Positions 1 to 5,574 of a DNA stretch of 6,499 nt are shown one piece after another. This DNA comes from Pectinatus sp. Lineage in GTDB: Bacteria > Bacillota > Negativicutes > Selenomonadales > Selenomonadaceae. The notes below the pieces were generated by a model. It was not told the origin of the DNA. It was given only the letters and a program-made list of their open reading frames with translations, and did no database searches. The position numbers and the translations under genes are program-made. Within the stretch, counting starts at the first letter, position 1. Each line of letters starts with the position of its first letter. The stretch covers positions 1 through 6,499 of the forward strand of contig JAHHSR010000067.1 in assembly GCA_020025075.1 (NCBI GenBank). Reading direction: 5' to 3'.

Positions 1-34
1 TTGCGCCTTACTCATGACTAAAGTCACGAGTATG
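1..34 (-). mobile_element. IS200/IS605-like element end (probable left end) cutting the DUF4127 gene
   Basis: Positions 9-32 form an imperfect palindrome with arms of about 10 bases around a TAAA centre (core GACTAAAGTC). On the minus strand the one non-Watson-Crick pair becomes G.U, so the hairpin is better formed in the minus-strand sequence. The core is the same as in the palindrome near 6456-6475. Subterminal hairpins of this kind are typical of IS200/IS605 elements and their relatives. The DUF4127 reading frame is intact up to this hairpin and then stops at TAA inside it, so host sequence appears to join the element at about 30-36, with the element extending left out of the window. The exact boundary and the transposase are not visible. 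A palindromic MITE derived from such an element is the alternative. Confidence 0.5.
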
Positions 35-709
35 CGGCGCAATTTCAATCAAATCGCGGCTGACTGCAAAATTTCCGACACGGCGGCCTAGCCAATCGTC
101 AATGGCTTTAGGCGGGATTTCTTCTTTTAAAGACTGCAATTCTCGCTTGTCTTTTCTTGTCAGGCCAGATTTTTCCGCCTTATCCAAAAGCGCTGTATAG
201 CGGGCAATCTGCGTGCCGTAAATCTTATAATAATATGGTTCTTCCGAAGATGCCGCGCTCGTCTGCGGCGTACGCATTATTGAGCCAAAGACATAAACGG
301 ATACATACGGATACTTTTCGTGAAGCGTTTCAAAAGCGGTGCGAACGCGCTTTTCTAAGACTGCGGGCGGAATATGATGCTTGCGCGAAGCGACAAGGCT
401 GCCATAAACCAAGGCATCTGACGAAATTATGGCAAAATCAGCCTGCCCCGCATTTTCCAGCACCCATTTAGTAAGCTCCTCCGGGTGTCCTAAATCATCG
501 CGGTTGCCGATGAGATTTTCTGGCGGCGTGATGACCTTATACCCCAAAGCCCTAATATTGTTTGCTGTCTGTTCATATGATATAGGCCTATTATCTTGCG
601 GTACAAATAAAATTGTCTTGCCAAGCGGCGCAGCAAAGGTCCGCGGCAAGAAAAAGACAAAAGAAAAAACTGCCAAAAATATTACAGCAGCTGCTTTTTT
701 TAACTGCAT
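8..709 (-). CDS. DUF4127 family exported protein, N-terminal part only (truncated)
   Basis: The 233-residue product starts with a signal peptide: Lys at residues 4-5, a hydrophobic stretch at about 7-22, and a likely cleavage after AFA near residue 26. The mature part shows DUF4127 hallmarks: FVPQDNRP at about 35-42, the PPENLIGN segment, and SSDALVYGSLVASR near residues 96-109. Family members are usually about 500 residues, so more than half is missing. The family's role is not established; it is predicted to be outside the cytoplasm. The start is well supported: the Shine-Dalgarno AAAGGAGGAG (714-723) overlaps the stop codon of the upstream glycosyltransferase gene, so the two are probably co-transcribed. 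The last eight or so residues are encoded by an IS200/IS605-like palindrome, so the gene is most likely interrupted. The rest may lie beyond the inserted element to the left. Confidence 0.75.
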   Translation of the reverse strand: MQLKKAAAVIFLAVFSFVFFLPRTFAAPLGKTILFVPQDNRPISYEQTANNIRALGYKVITPPENLIGNRDDLGHPEELTKWVLENAGQADFAIISSDALVYGSLVASRKHHIPPAVLEKRVRTAFETLHEKYPYVSVYVFGSIMRTPQTSAASSEEPYYYKIYGTQIARYTALLDKAEKSGLTRKDKRELQSLKEEIPPKAIDDWLGRRVGNFAVSRDLIEIAPHTRDFSHE

Positions 710-721
710 TTTTCTCCTCCT

Positions 722-1759
722 TTAATATTTAGCCAAAAATTCTTCGCATGCCTTAAAAACTGTCTGTGGCTTTACAGCCTCAAGGCATGGATAACCTTGG
801 CATTTTTTTCTTTCTTTATCGCTGCACGGATAACAAGCAAGCTGCGGTGCAAGAGCACATACTTTTTCGCCGTAAGGCGCCCAATGCAGATGCGAAGTAC
901 CGCCAAAAACAACTACAACAGGCAAATTTGCCGCTGCCGCAAGATGTGCTGTCCCCGTATCGACAGAAAGCAAAAGCGAAAACTGCCCCAAAAAATAGCC
1001 AAGCTGTGCTAAATTCGTCTTGCCGCACAAATTTTCCAGGGGACAGCTCACCATTTTTTTAAATTCTTCGCCATATTGATAGTCTGATTTTGACCCGACA
1101 ATATAAAAAGCTACTTCACTGCGCTCAGACAGAGCCTTTACTACCGCGGCAAAGCGCTTTAGGGGCCAATCCTTAAATTTAACGCCACTTCTAAGGCATA
1201 GAGCAATTTTTTTCTTTTCCGTCGGCGGCAAAATCTGACCAATTATTTTTTTATCCTCGGTCGATATTTGCGGCAAAAGCATCTTAGGCTCATAATTTCC
1301 CTGCGTGAAGCGATTTAAAAAAATCTGATGGTTTTTTACTTGCAAGGTAGCCTTGAAATCGTAATCTATCGGATAAATTTTTGTATAAAGTGCCTTAAGA
1401 TAAATATTGCGCAAGGTTATTTTCTCAAATCCTACCCTAACGGGTATAGAGGCAAGATACGCCAAAAGCGCACTGCGCACCTTATTGTCAATGACAATAG
1501 CCAAATCAAAGCTGCGCGCCTTTAGGAGCGATGCTGTCGCGCGAAGCTCAGATAATTTGGCTTTATGGGAATAGTTATATAATAAAACTTCGTCAATAAC
1601 GGGATTATTTTCAACAATTTGGCGCGTGAGCGGCTTTACCAGCATCGTAATTTTGGCCTGGGGATAAGCCTGCCGCAAAATAGATGCAGCAGCCGTGGCC
1701 ATAATTGTATCGCCTATCTTGCGCAAATTAAAGATAATGATATTTTGATAACTGCTCAA
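722..1759 (-). CDS. Glycosyltransferase family 9 (ADP-heptose:LPS heptosyltransferase-like)
   Basis: This 345-residue protein has the two-domain GT-B layout of family 9 glycosyltransferases, which add heptose or related sugars to the LPS inner core at the cytoplasmic face of the inner membrane. The N-terminal motif LRKIGDTIM (12-20) includes Asp17, which aligns with the catalytic aspartate of WaaC/WaaF. The C-terminal half has the nucleotide-sugar-binding signature SVDTGTAHLAAA (265-276) followed by VVVVFG (281-286). A cysteine cluster (309, 312, 320, 325), common in this family, precedes the end. Length is normal. The start is TTG, supported by GGAGAGG (1765-1771) five bases upstream and by the conserved motif lying just inside; no suitable ATG exists. 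An intrinsic terminator abuts the Shine-Dalgarno. The next gene (DUF4127) starts 12 bases after the stop. The exact sugar donor and acceptor cannot be assigned. Confidence 0.88.
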   Translation of the reverse strand: MSSYQNIIIFNLRKIGDTIMATAAASILRQAYPQAKITMLVKPLTRQIVENNPVIDEVLLYNYSHKAKLSELRATASLLKARSFDLAIVIDNKVRSALLAYLASIPVRVGFEKITLRNIYLKALYTKIYPIDYDFKATLQVKNHQIFLNRFTQGNYEPKMLLPQISTEDKKIIGQILPPTEKKKIALCLRSGVKFKDWPLKRFAAVVKALSERSEVAFYIVGSKSDYQYGEEFKKMVSCPLENLCGKTNLAQLGYFLGQFSLLLSVDTGTAHLAAAANLPVVVVFGGTSHLHWAPYGEKVCALAPQLACYPCSDKERKKCQGYPCLEAVKPQTVFKACEEFLAKY

Positions 1760-1764
1760 AAATA

Positions 1765-1771
1765 CCTCTCC
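1765..1771 (-). promoter_or_regulatory. Shine-Dalgarno fixing the TTG start of the glycosyltransferase
   Basis: The minus-strand sequence GGAGAGG lies five bases upstream of the TTG at 1757-1759 and directly follows the T-tract of the terminator hairpin. It is the main evidence for the non-ATG start. Confidence 0.7.
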
Positions 1772-1797
1772 AAAACAAAGGCAGCCTGACGGCTGCC
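1772..1797 (-). terminator. Rho-independent terminator after the hisA-nitroreductase unit
   Basis: On the minus strand GGCAGCC-GTCA-GGCTGCC (1780-1797) forms a perfect 7-bp GC-rich stem with a 4-base loop, followed by TTTGTTTT (1772-1779). It begins four bases after the nitroreductase stop codon. The T-tract runs straight into the Shine-Dalgarno of the glycosyltransferase gene, leaving no room for a promoter between them. It may therefore act as a partial terminator or attenuator between the two units. Confidence 0.8.
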
Positions 1798-1801
1798 GAC
1801 A

Positions 1802-2518
1802 TTATATCTTTCCTAAAGCTGCTGCGTAGACGGTAAATTCATCATCTTCATCCAACTCGAGCAGCTCATTTAATTTTTCATCATCAAAAGCGCCCAAAGG
1901 ACATACGCCAATATCAAGTGTCTGGGCAGCTAAATATAAATTTTGACAGACATGGCCTGCATCTAAAAACAAATACCGATAGCCACGCTTGCCACATAGC
2001 TGTGTCATGCGCTCACTGCGCGCTGTCCAAAGCAGTGTTACAGCACTCAGGGCAACGCTGCGCTTCGAAAAAAATAATTCTGCAAACGCCTTTTCCTCGA
2101 CATCTTTAATGAATAAAAGCGCATGCTCAACGGCCAAAAAGCGATAAAGGCCGCTTTTCAGGCCTGTCACATTTTTCAAAAAAAGATACGTCTCCAAGGC
2201 ATGGCGCATACCAGCTGAAGGAACAGTGCGAAATGTCGTCTGCTGCTGCGTCACAGCCTTTACGCCTTGTGTGCACCACAAAAGGTACGACAGCTCCTTT
2301 AAATCAAGCGGCTCATCTTTGTACATGCGGTGCGTTGTGCGCGTTTCCACTAATTCCAAAAAATTCACATAATGGTCTTGCAAAAGTTCCGGCTCCGGCA
2401 AGGCAATAAGCTGCATATCTTTTGCATACGGCTTTTGCAACAAGGACTGCACCCTAGGCAGGGTGATTTTTTCTCGAGCGGCTGTCTCACGCAAAAAGCC
2501 CTTCATCAACTTATCCAC
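1802..2518 (-). CDS. Stand-alone SagB-type (ThcOx-like) nitroreductase-family oxidoreductase
   Basis: The product is an FMN-dependent nitroreductase-fold protein of the SagB/ThcOx dehydrogenase branch. From a GTG start it has 238 residues. Visible family features are ETRTTHRMY near 58-66, the LLW-TQG helix near 79-85, VPSAGMRHALETY at 99-111, GLYR at 123-126, the C-terminal RYLFLDAGHVCQN at 181-193, and a final LGK. SagB enzymes in thiazole/oxazole peptide clusters oxidise azolines to azoles, but no YcaO cyclodehydratase or precursor peptide is visible here. A peptide-modifying role is therefore not supported, and the substrate is unknown. The start is ambiguous: a TTG at 2539 has no Shine-Dalgarno, GTG at 2518 has AAAGGA ten bases upstream, and an ATG lies at 2506. 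It follows hisA by 31 bases and is followed by a terminator, so it probably ends the hisA transcript. Confidence 0.82.
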   Translation of the reverse strand: MDKLMKGFLRETAAREKITLPRVQSLLQKPYAKDMQLIALPEPELLQDHYVNFLELVETRTTHRMYKDEPLDLKELSYLLWCTQGVKAVTQQQTTFRTVPSAGMRHALETYLFLKNVTGLKSGLYRFLAVEHALLFIKDVEEKAFAELFFSKRSVALSAVTLLWTARSERMTQLCGKRGYRYLFLDAGHVCQNLYLAAQTLDIGVCPLGAFDDEKLNELLELDEDDEFTVYAAALGKI

Positions 2519-2549
2519 ATCAACTGCATCCTTTCTCAAACTAAAGGCA

Positions 2550-3272
2550 TCAGCTAGCCATATCGATGGCTTTTTTCATATCTAAGGCGCCAGTATAGGC
2601 TGCCTTGCCCGCAATTACGCCAACAATGCCATCTTTTTCATATTGCTTTAGCGCCTCTATCTCATCAAGCGAAGAAAGGCCGCCTGCCGCAATGATTTTC
2701 AGCTTCGTACGCCGGGCTAAATCAGCTACTGCCTCCAGATTTATTCCCAGCAGCGTACCATCACGCGCTATATCTGTATAAATTATCGTCTTAACGCCAG
2801 CTAACGCCATTTTTTCTGCCAAAGCCACGGCCGTCATATTGCCAGAAGCGGCCCAGCCATCCACGACCACGACATTGCTGCGCGCATCAATAGATACCGC
2901 AATTTTTTCGCCATAAAGACTACAAGCCTGCTCTATAAAGGCGGGATTTTTTACCGCTGACGAACCTAAGACAACACGTGCCGCTCCACAGGAAAGAATT
3001 TTTTCTATCGACTCGATATCCCGAATGCCGCCACCGACCTCGACAGGAATATGCACAGCGTCAATAATTTTTTTAATTAGAGCAAGGTTCTGCAATTTGC
3101 CGCTCAACGCTCCGTCCAAATCGACAATGTGCAGATATTGGGCGCCGACATTTTCCCATTTTTGAGCTATTTTCAACGGATGTTCAGAAAAAATCGTTTC
3201 CTTCGAAAAATCGCCTCGAAAAAGGCGCACGCATTTACCATCGCGTATATCAATAGCAGGAATTACCAACAT
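2550..3272 (-). CDS. hisA: HisA: ProFAR isomerase (histidine biosynthesis step 4)
   Basis: HisA is a cytoplasmic TIM-barrel enzyme that opens the ribose of the 5'-ProFAR aminoimidazole carboxamide intermediate to give PRFAR, the substrate of HisF-HisH. The 240-residue length is standard. Key residues are present: Asp8 in IPAIDI, the GKCVRL-GD segment at 12-21, VGGGIRD at 79-85 for phosphate binding, catalytic Asp129 in SIDAR, DGW at 138-140, TDIARDGTLLG at 166-176, and AAGGLSS at 195-201. Nothing suggests inactivation. The ATG has GAGG eight bases upstream. An extended -10 promoter at 3339-3347 lies in the 87-bp gap after the HisC-like gene, so hisA and the downstream nitroreductase can be transcribed on their own. 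No hisG, hisH, hisF or hisI is in the window, although they may lie elsewhere. Without a trpF in view, PriA-like dual activity is possible but unsupported. Confidence 0.95.
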   Translation of the reverse strand: MLVIPAIDIRDGKCVRLFRGDFSKETIFSEHPLKIAQKWENVGAQYLHIVDLDGALSGKLQNLALIKKIIDAVHIPVEVGGGIRDIESIEKILSCGAARVVLGSSAVKNPAFIEQACSLYGEKIAVSIDARSNVVVVDGWAASGNMTAVALAEKMALAGVKTIIYTDIARDGTLLGINLEAVADLARRTKLKIIAAGGLSSLDEIEALKQYEKDGIVGVIAGKAAYTGALDMKKAIDMAS

Positions 3273-3338
3273 AGAAAGTGCCTCGCAATCCTTTTTCTAT
3301 TAGCCATCTTATGGCCGCAATTACCATTTACCCTCTTT

Positions 3339-3347
3339 ATTATACCA
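3339..3347 (-). promoter_or_regulatory. Extended -10 promoter for hisA
   Basis: On the minus strand TGGTATAAT matches the extended -10 consensus TGnTATAAT exactly. It lies between the HisC-like stop codon (3360) and the hisA ATG (3272), which would give a leader of about 60 bases. No good -35 is found at 16-18 bases, as is common for extended -10 promoters. The leader contains a weak 5-bp hairpin (3303-3315). I could not identify a HisR operator with confidence. Confidence 0.6.
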
Positions 3348-3359
3348 TATCCCAATTTT

Positions 3360-4418
3360 CTAAACAGCAGTTCTTTTTGCCAAGGCCTGCAAGAAGCACT
3401 CGTTTTGCGCCTCGGTGCCAACACTCACGCGCCAAAGACTTCTAAGTTCTGGCATATCAAATGTTTTTACGGCAATCTTGGCTGCCGCCAGTTTCTTCTC
3501 GCCCTCACTTTTGTCAGGGCTGTGCACGAGGATGAAATTTCCTTCGGAAGAGAGCACCTTATAGCCTTTAAGCTCCGTCAGGGCCTTAACCATGCGCTCT
3601 CTTTCCGCTATAATTTTCTCCCAGAAAGGCTCATATTCATAATACATCTGATATGCCGTATCGGCTGCGCTTGCCGCAAAAGCATTTATAAATCCGTTAC
3701 CAAAGAGCGGGCGCAGCTTTTCTGCCAACATTGCAGAGCTTGCAAAAATATAACTTATTCCCAAAGAGGCAAGGCCGTAGGCATTAGAAAAAGTACGCAA
3801 AGAAAGAAGGTTATCAAATTTTTCAAATAGGGGCAAAACACTGCTTTGCGAAAATTCAACTGCCGTCTCGTCAAATAGGAGCACCGTATCAGGCAGCTTT
3901 TCAGCAATAGCTTCAATCTCCTTTAGCGGGTAGACGCTGCCTGTCAAAAGGTCCGGCATGCCAAAAAGCAAAAGCGAAGGTTTTTTTTCTTTGGCAAAGG
4001 CCACCACTTCTTCTGCCACAGCAACGCTGCCTTTAGAAAACTCTATTTTTTCTAAAGCACACTCGCCTAAAAAAGCTGCTTTTTCATAAAAAGGCAGCAT
4101 AGTAAGCGGTGCAGCACTGCGGCGTGCCCTTCCCCCAAAAGCATAAAATAATTTTTGCTGCGCCTCTTGCAGCGAATTAGCCAACAATATCTGCCCTGGC
4201 AAAAGACGATGGCTCTCAGCAATCTGCTCGCAAAGAAGCTCTGCCGCAAAAGCATCTTTTTGGTTAAAGCCTATCTGCTCAAAACGCCCCATGAGCCGTG
4301 CTTCAACGGCAGGGGGTAAAGCATAAGGCAAAAAGAGCTCTGACAAATCTATCGGCAATTTTTCCTTATCTTTTTTTTCCTTTGGCAAATTCTTTAAAAC
4401 AGTGCGATATCGTATCAT
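3360..4418 (-). CDS. HisC-like fold-type I aminotransferase homologue, catalytic lysine missing (probable pseudoenzyme)
   Basis: The 352-residue protein aligns by eye along its length with histidinol-phosphate aminotransferase (HisC): an N-terminal LPYALPPAVEARL segment, DETAVEF at 183-189, LRTFSNAYGLASLG at 207-220, SSEGNFILVHS at 290-300, and a WRVSVGTEAQNECFL ending at 329-343. Almost every PLP-contacting site is changed. The Schiff-base lysine of S-K-A is Asn212 (codon AAT, 3783-3785). The NPNNPTG loop is PDLLTG (155-160), the DEAY tyrosine is Ala186, the AGLR arginine is Gly220, the GSDE loop is NSLQE (81-85), and the VR-F arginine is Lys318. Asp183 and Arg330 are kept. It therefore should not transaminate; a regulatory, scaffolding or ligand-binding role is inferred. 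The frame is uninterrupted, with a good GAGGA Shine-Dalgarno six bases before ATG and only 13 bases after the HD gene, so it looks expressed rather than decaying. Confidence 0.82.
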   Translation of the reverse strand: MIRYRTVLKNLPKEKKDKEKLPIDLSELFLPYALPPAVEARLMGRFEQIGFNQKDAFAAELLCEQIAESHRLLPGQILLANSLQEAQQKLFYAFGGRARRSAAPLTMLPFYEKAAFLGECALEKIEFSKGSVAVAEEVVAFAKEKKPSLLLFGMPDLLTGSVYPLKEIEAIAEKLPDTVLLFDETAVEFSQSSVLPLFEKFDNLLSLRTFSNAYGLASLGISYIFASSAMLAEKLRPLFGNGFINAFAASAADTAYQMYYEYEPFWEKIIAERERMVKALTELKGYKVLSSEGNFILVHSPDKSEGEKKLAAAKIAVKTFDMPELRSLWRVSVGTEAQNECFLQALAKRTAV

Positions 4419-4431
4419 GTATTTTCCTCGT

Positions 4432-4965
4432 TTAATTTAATTCATCAGCACGGCGCAAAATCGACAGCTCTTTGCTATCTTTAGGCGTGCCCTTTTTATG
4501 GTGTGCCGCAATAAGCGCCAAAAGCTCACCTTCATAGCCTGCCGCTTTTAAAATAGCGCAGCTTTGCTGCGCATGCGTCATATAGATGTAAAGCGCATAG
4601 CGGCGACGCTGTAAGAAGCTGCCCTGCTGCTTTTTAGAAGCCAAAAAGGGCAAAAGGCGCGGCATCAGGGCATTTAGAAGTACGGCAAAAACTTTATCCA
4701 AAAGCAATATATCCTCTTTTTGCCGCCCAATATCATGCAAAAAAGCTGCCTGCATGAGCAACCTAATATCTATATTCTCTTTTTCAGAAGCGGCTAAGCG
4801 CCACGCCGTCCGCGCCACATTCTGACAGTGACACTGGTCAAATACCTGCATCTTATAGAATAATTTTCTTTGCTCTTCGTCAAGATAGCAACCAAGCAGC
4901 TGCTCATCAATATCCGCTTGCCTAGCCATTACGCCGCGATAAAACTGCCGCAAACGCTTCAGCAT
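4432..4965 (-). CDS. HD-domain phosphohydrolase-like protein
   Basis: This 177-residue soluble protein carries an HD-domain metal-binding pattern: His46 (in CHCQN), the HD doublet His77-Asp78 (AAFLHDIGR), His131 (MTHAQQS), His155-His156 (AAHHKK) and Asp174 (RRADELN) at the extreme C-terminus. HD proteins of this size hydrolyse phosphate esters of nucleotides or similar compounds; the substrate here is not predictable. Its ATG overlaps the stop of the preceding 66-aa gene in ATGCTGA, and no good Shine-Dalgarno lies at normal distance. The nearest GAGG is buried in a perfect 11-bp hairpin about 20 bases upstream, so translation is probably coupled to the upstream ORF. The HisC-like gene begins 13 bases after its stop. 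A 20-base palindromic segment (4553-4572) repeats one found in the upstream ORF. Confidence 0.8.
   Translation of the reverse strand: MLKRLRQFYRGVMARQADIDEQLLGCYLDEEQRKLFYKMQVFDQCHCQNVARTAWRLAASEKENIDIRLLMQAAFLHDIGRQKEDILLLDKVFAVLLNALMPRLLPFLASKKQQGSFLQRRRYALYIYMTHAQQSCAILKAAGYEGELLALIAAHHKKGTPKDSKELSILRRADELN
4553..4572 (-). repeat. Palindromic 20-base repeat, copy 2 (inside HD gene)
   Basis: The segment contains GCGCAGC-TTT-GCTGCGC (plus strand), a perfect 7-bp stem with a 3-base loop. It matches 18 of 20 bases with 4996-5015. The two differing bases pair with each other in the stem, so the hairpin is preserved. Both copies encode the residues AQQSCAI. Confidence 0.6.
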
Positions 4966-5159
4966 TGAATATAGATGAGGTCAAGTTCCTCATCTATAGC
5001 ACAGCTTTGCTGTGCCTGCTCAAAAGTTTGCGGCTTTATAGATAAAACAACCTTTTCACCACAAGTGCGCAGCAATTCGGCCTGCTCACTGGCCTGTGAA
5101 AAACCGCCCGCATTATAGGCAATATAGGTCTTTTTTTCTTCAACGAACCTCGGTGTCAT
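4959..5159 (-). CDS. Small 66-aa protein resembling the HisZ/HisRS C-terminal domain
   Basis: The protein shows a strand (TYIAY, 11-15), a helix with ASEQAELLRTCGE (23-35), a strand (VVLSI, 37-41), a helix (about 45-53) and a final strand (LDLIYI, 59-64). The pattern A..A..LR..Ge.v.l resembles the anticodon-binding-like C-terminal domain of HisRS and of HisZ, the HisRS-like regulatory subunit of ATP phosphoribosyltransferase. HisZ is normally near 390 residues, so only the tail would remain. The neighbours (hisR, HisC-like, hisA) favour HisZ, but the match is by eye and weak. The start at 5159 has GGGGG eight bases upstream and overlaps hisR by 20 bases; an upstream ATG at 5189 would lengthen the overlap to 50. 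The stop overlaps the HD start by 7 bases. Its last third carries two perfect hairpins. It could be an unrelated small protein or a translated leader for the HD gene. Confidence 0.6.
   Translation of the reverse strand: MTPRFVEEKKTYIAYNAGGFSQASEQAELLRTCGEKVVLSIKPQTFEQAQQSCAIDEELDLIYIQC
4970..4998 (-). repeat. Perfect 11-bp inverted repeat just before the HD start codon
   Basis: TATAGATGAGG and its exact reverse complement flank a 7-base loop (4981-4987). In the minus-strand mRNA the hairpin ends four bases before the HD ATG and sequesters the only GAGG nearby. There is no T-tract, so it is not a terminator. It lies in the coding sequence of the 66-aa ORF, whose translation would open it; this suggests coupling or translational control. 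Confidence 0.7.
4996..5015 (-). repeat. Palindromic 20-base repeat, copy 1 (inside 66-aa ORF)
   Basis: GCACAGC-TTT-GCTGTGC (4999-5015) is a perfect 7-bp hairpin directly abutting the 11-bp inverted repeat at 4970-4998. It recurs at 4553-4572 with a compensatory A-T to G-C change. Confidence 0.65.
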
Positions 5160-5478
5160 CTTTTTTTCCCCCACAGCAGGGCTCATCATTTAGCCCTATT
5201 CTCGCCAAAACGAGATTATAGCCTTCTGCACCGTAATTTAAGCAACGCTTGACACGGCTAATCGTTGCCGTGCTCGCTCCCGTACGCTCAACAATCTGCT
5301 CATAAATGTAGCCTTGCCGCAACATTGTCGCTACTTCAAGGCGCTGCGCCATTACCTTTAGCTCATTTATCGTACAAATATCTTCAAAAAAACGATAACA
5401 TTCTTCTTCATTTTTGAGACTCAAGATTGCCGCGCAGAGCCTGTCACTCAAATCATCTTTAAACTTTGGATTAAACAT
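5140..5478 (-). CDS. yerC: YerC/YecD (HisR) family TrpR-superfamily repressor
   Basis: The 112-residue protein is an all-helical TrpR-fold DNA-binding protein. The N-terminal LCAAILSLKNEEECYRFFEDICTINEL pattern (split over 14-40) and the AQRLEVATMLRQGYIYEQI segment (44-62) are characteristic of YerC/YecD. The helix-turn-helix spans about 57-80, with recognition residues around GASTATISRVKR. As I recall, comparative genomics has linked this family (named HisR) to histidine gene control in Firmicutes, which fits the HisC-like gene and hisA downstream. The C-terminal tail with CCGGKK is an extension of about ten residues whose DNA also holds the start of the next ORF. The ATG fits the family N-terminus, but no clear Shine-Dalgarno precedes it. 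A TATAAA (5494-5499) could be a -10 giving a very short leader; no good -35 was seen. It begins the chain hisR, 66-aa ORF, HD gene, HisC-like gene. Confidence 0.9.
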   Translation of the reverse strand: MFNPKFKDDLSDRLCAAILSLKNEEECYRFFEDICTINELKVMAQRLEVATMLRQGYIYEQIVERTGASTATISRVKRCLNYGAEGYNLVLARIGLNDEPCCGGKKDDTEVR

Positions 5479-5543
5479 TTTCTAACCACGCTTTTTATAG
5501 TAAATCCCCTAGCCTCAAATCATTTTTCTTGTAAACACACTCT

Positions 5544-5574
5544 CGCCATGAAGGCGGAAGTTTCCTACTTCTGC
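5544..5574. repeat. Intergenic palindromic patch upstream of hisR
   Basis: Two overlapping inverted repeats lie in the 121-bp gap between the MBL gene and hisR: CGCC/GGCG (5544-5547 with 5553-5556) and GCGGAAGT/ACTTCTGC (5554-5561 with 5567-5574, one G.T pair, 5-base loop). They share bases and so cannot both form fully. No T-tract follows on either strand. It could be a leftover IS200/IS605-type end, a small palindromic repeat, or part of the hisR control region. The remainder of the gap shows nothing else I can support. Confidence 0.4.

Noticed and set aside
684..703. AGCAGCTGCT followed by a T-run on the plus strand, resembling a terminator
   Set aside because: The palindrome has no loop space, it encodes the signal peptide of the DUF4127 protein on the minus strand, and no plus-strand gene precedes it.
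3303..3315. GCCAT-CTT-ATGGC hairpin in the hisA leader
   Set aside because: Only five base pairs with no alternative structure or T-tract; not enough to call a riboswitch or attenuator. No T-box sequence was seen in the leader either.
3129..3830. Long plus-strand open frame of 233 codons
   Set aside because: It lies antisense to hisA and the HisC-like gene, shows no protein family features and is best read as a shadow of those genes. The other plus-strand frames were rejected for the same reason.
5160..5189. Longer start at 5189 for the 66-aa ORF
   Set aside because: It would overlap hisR by 50 bases; the internal ATG at 5159 has a purine-rich GGGGG site at a proper distance.
5494..5502. 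TATAAA as the hisR promoter -10
   Set aside because: It would give a leader of only about nine bases and has no good -35; mentioned under the gene but not called as a feature.
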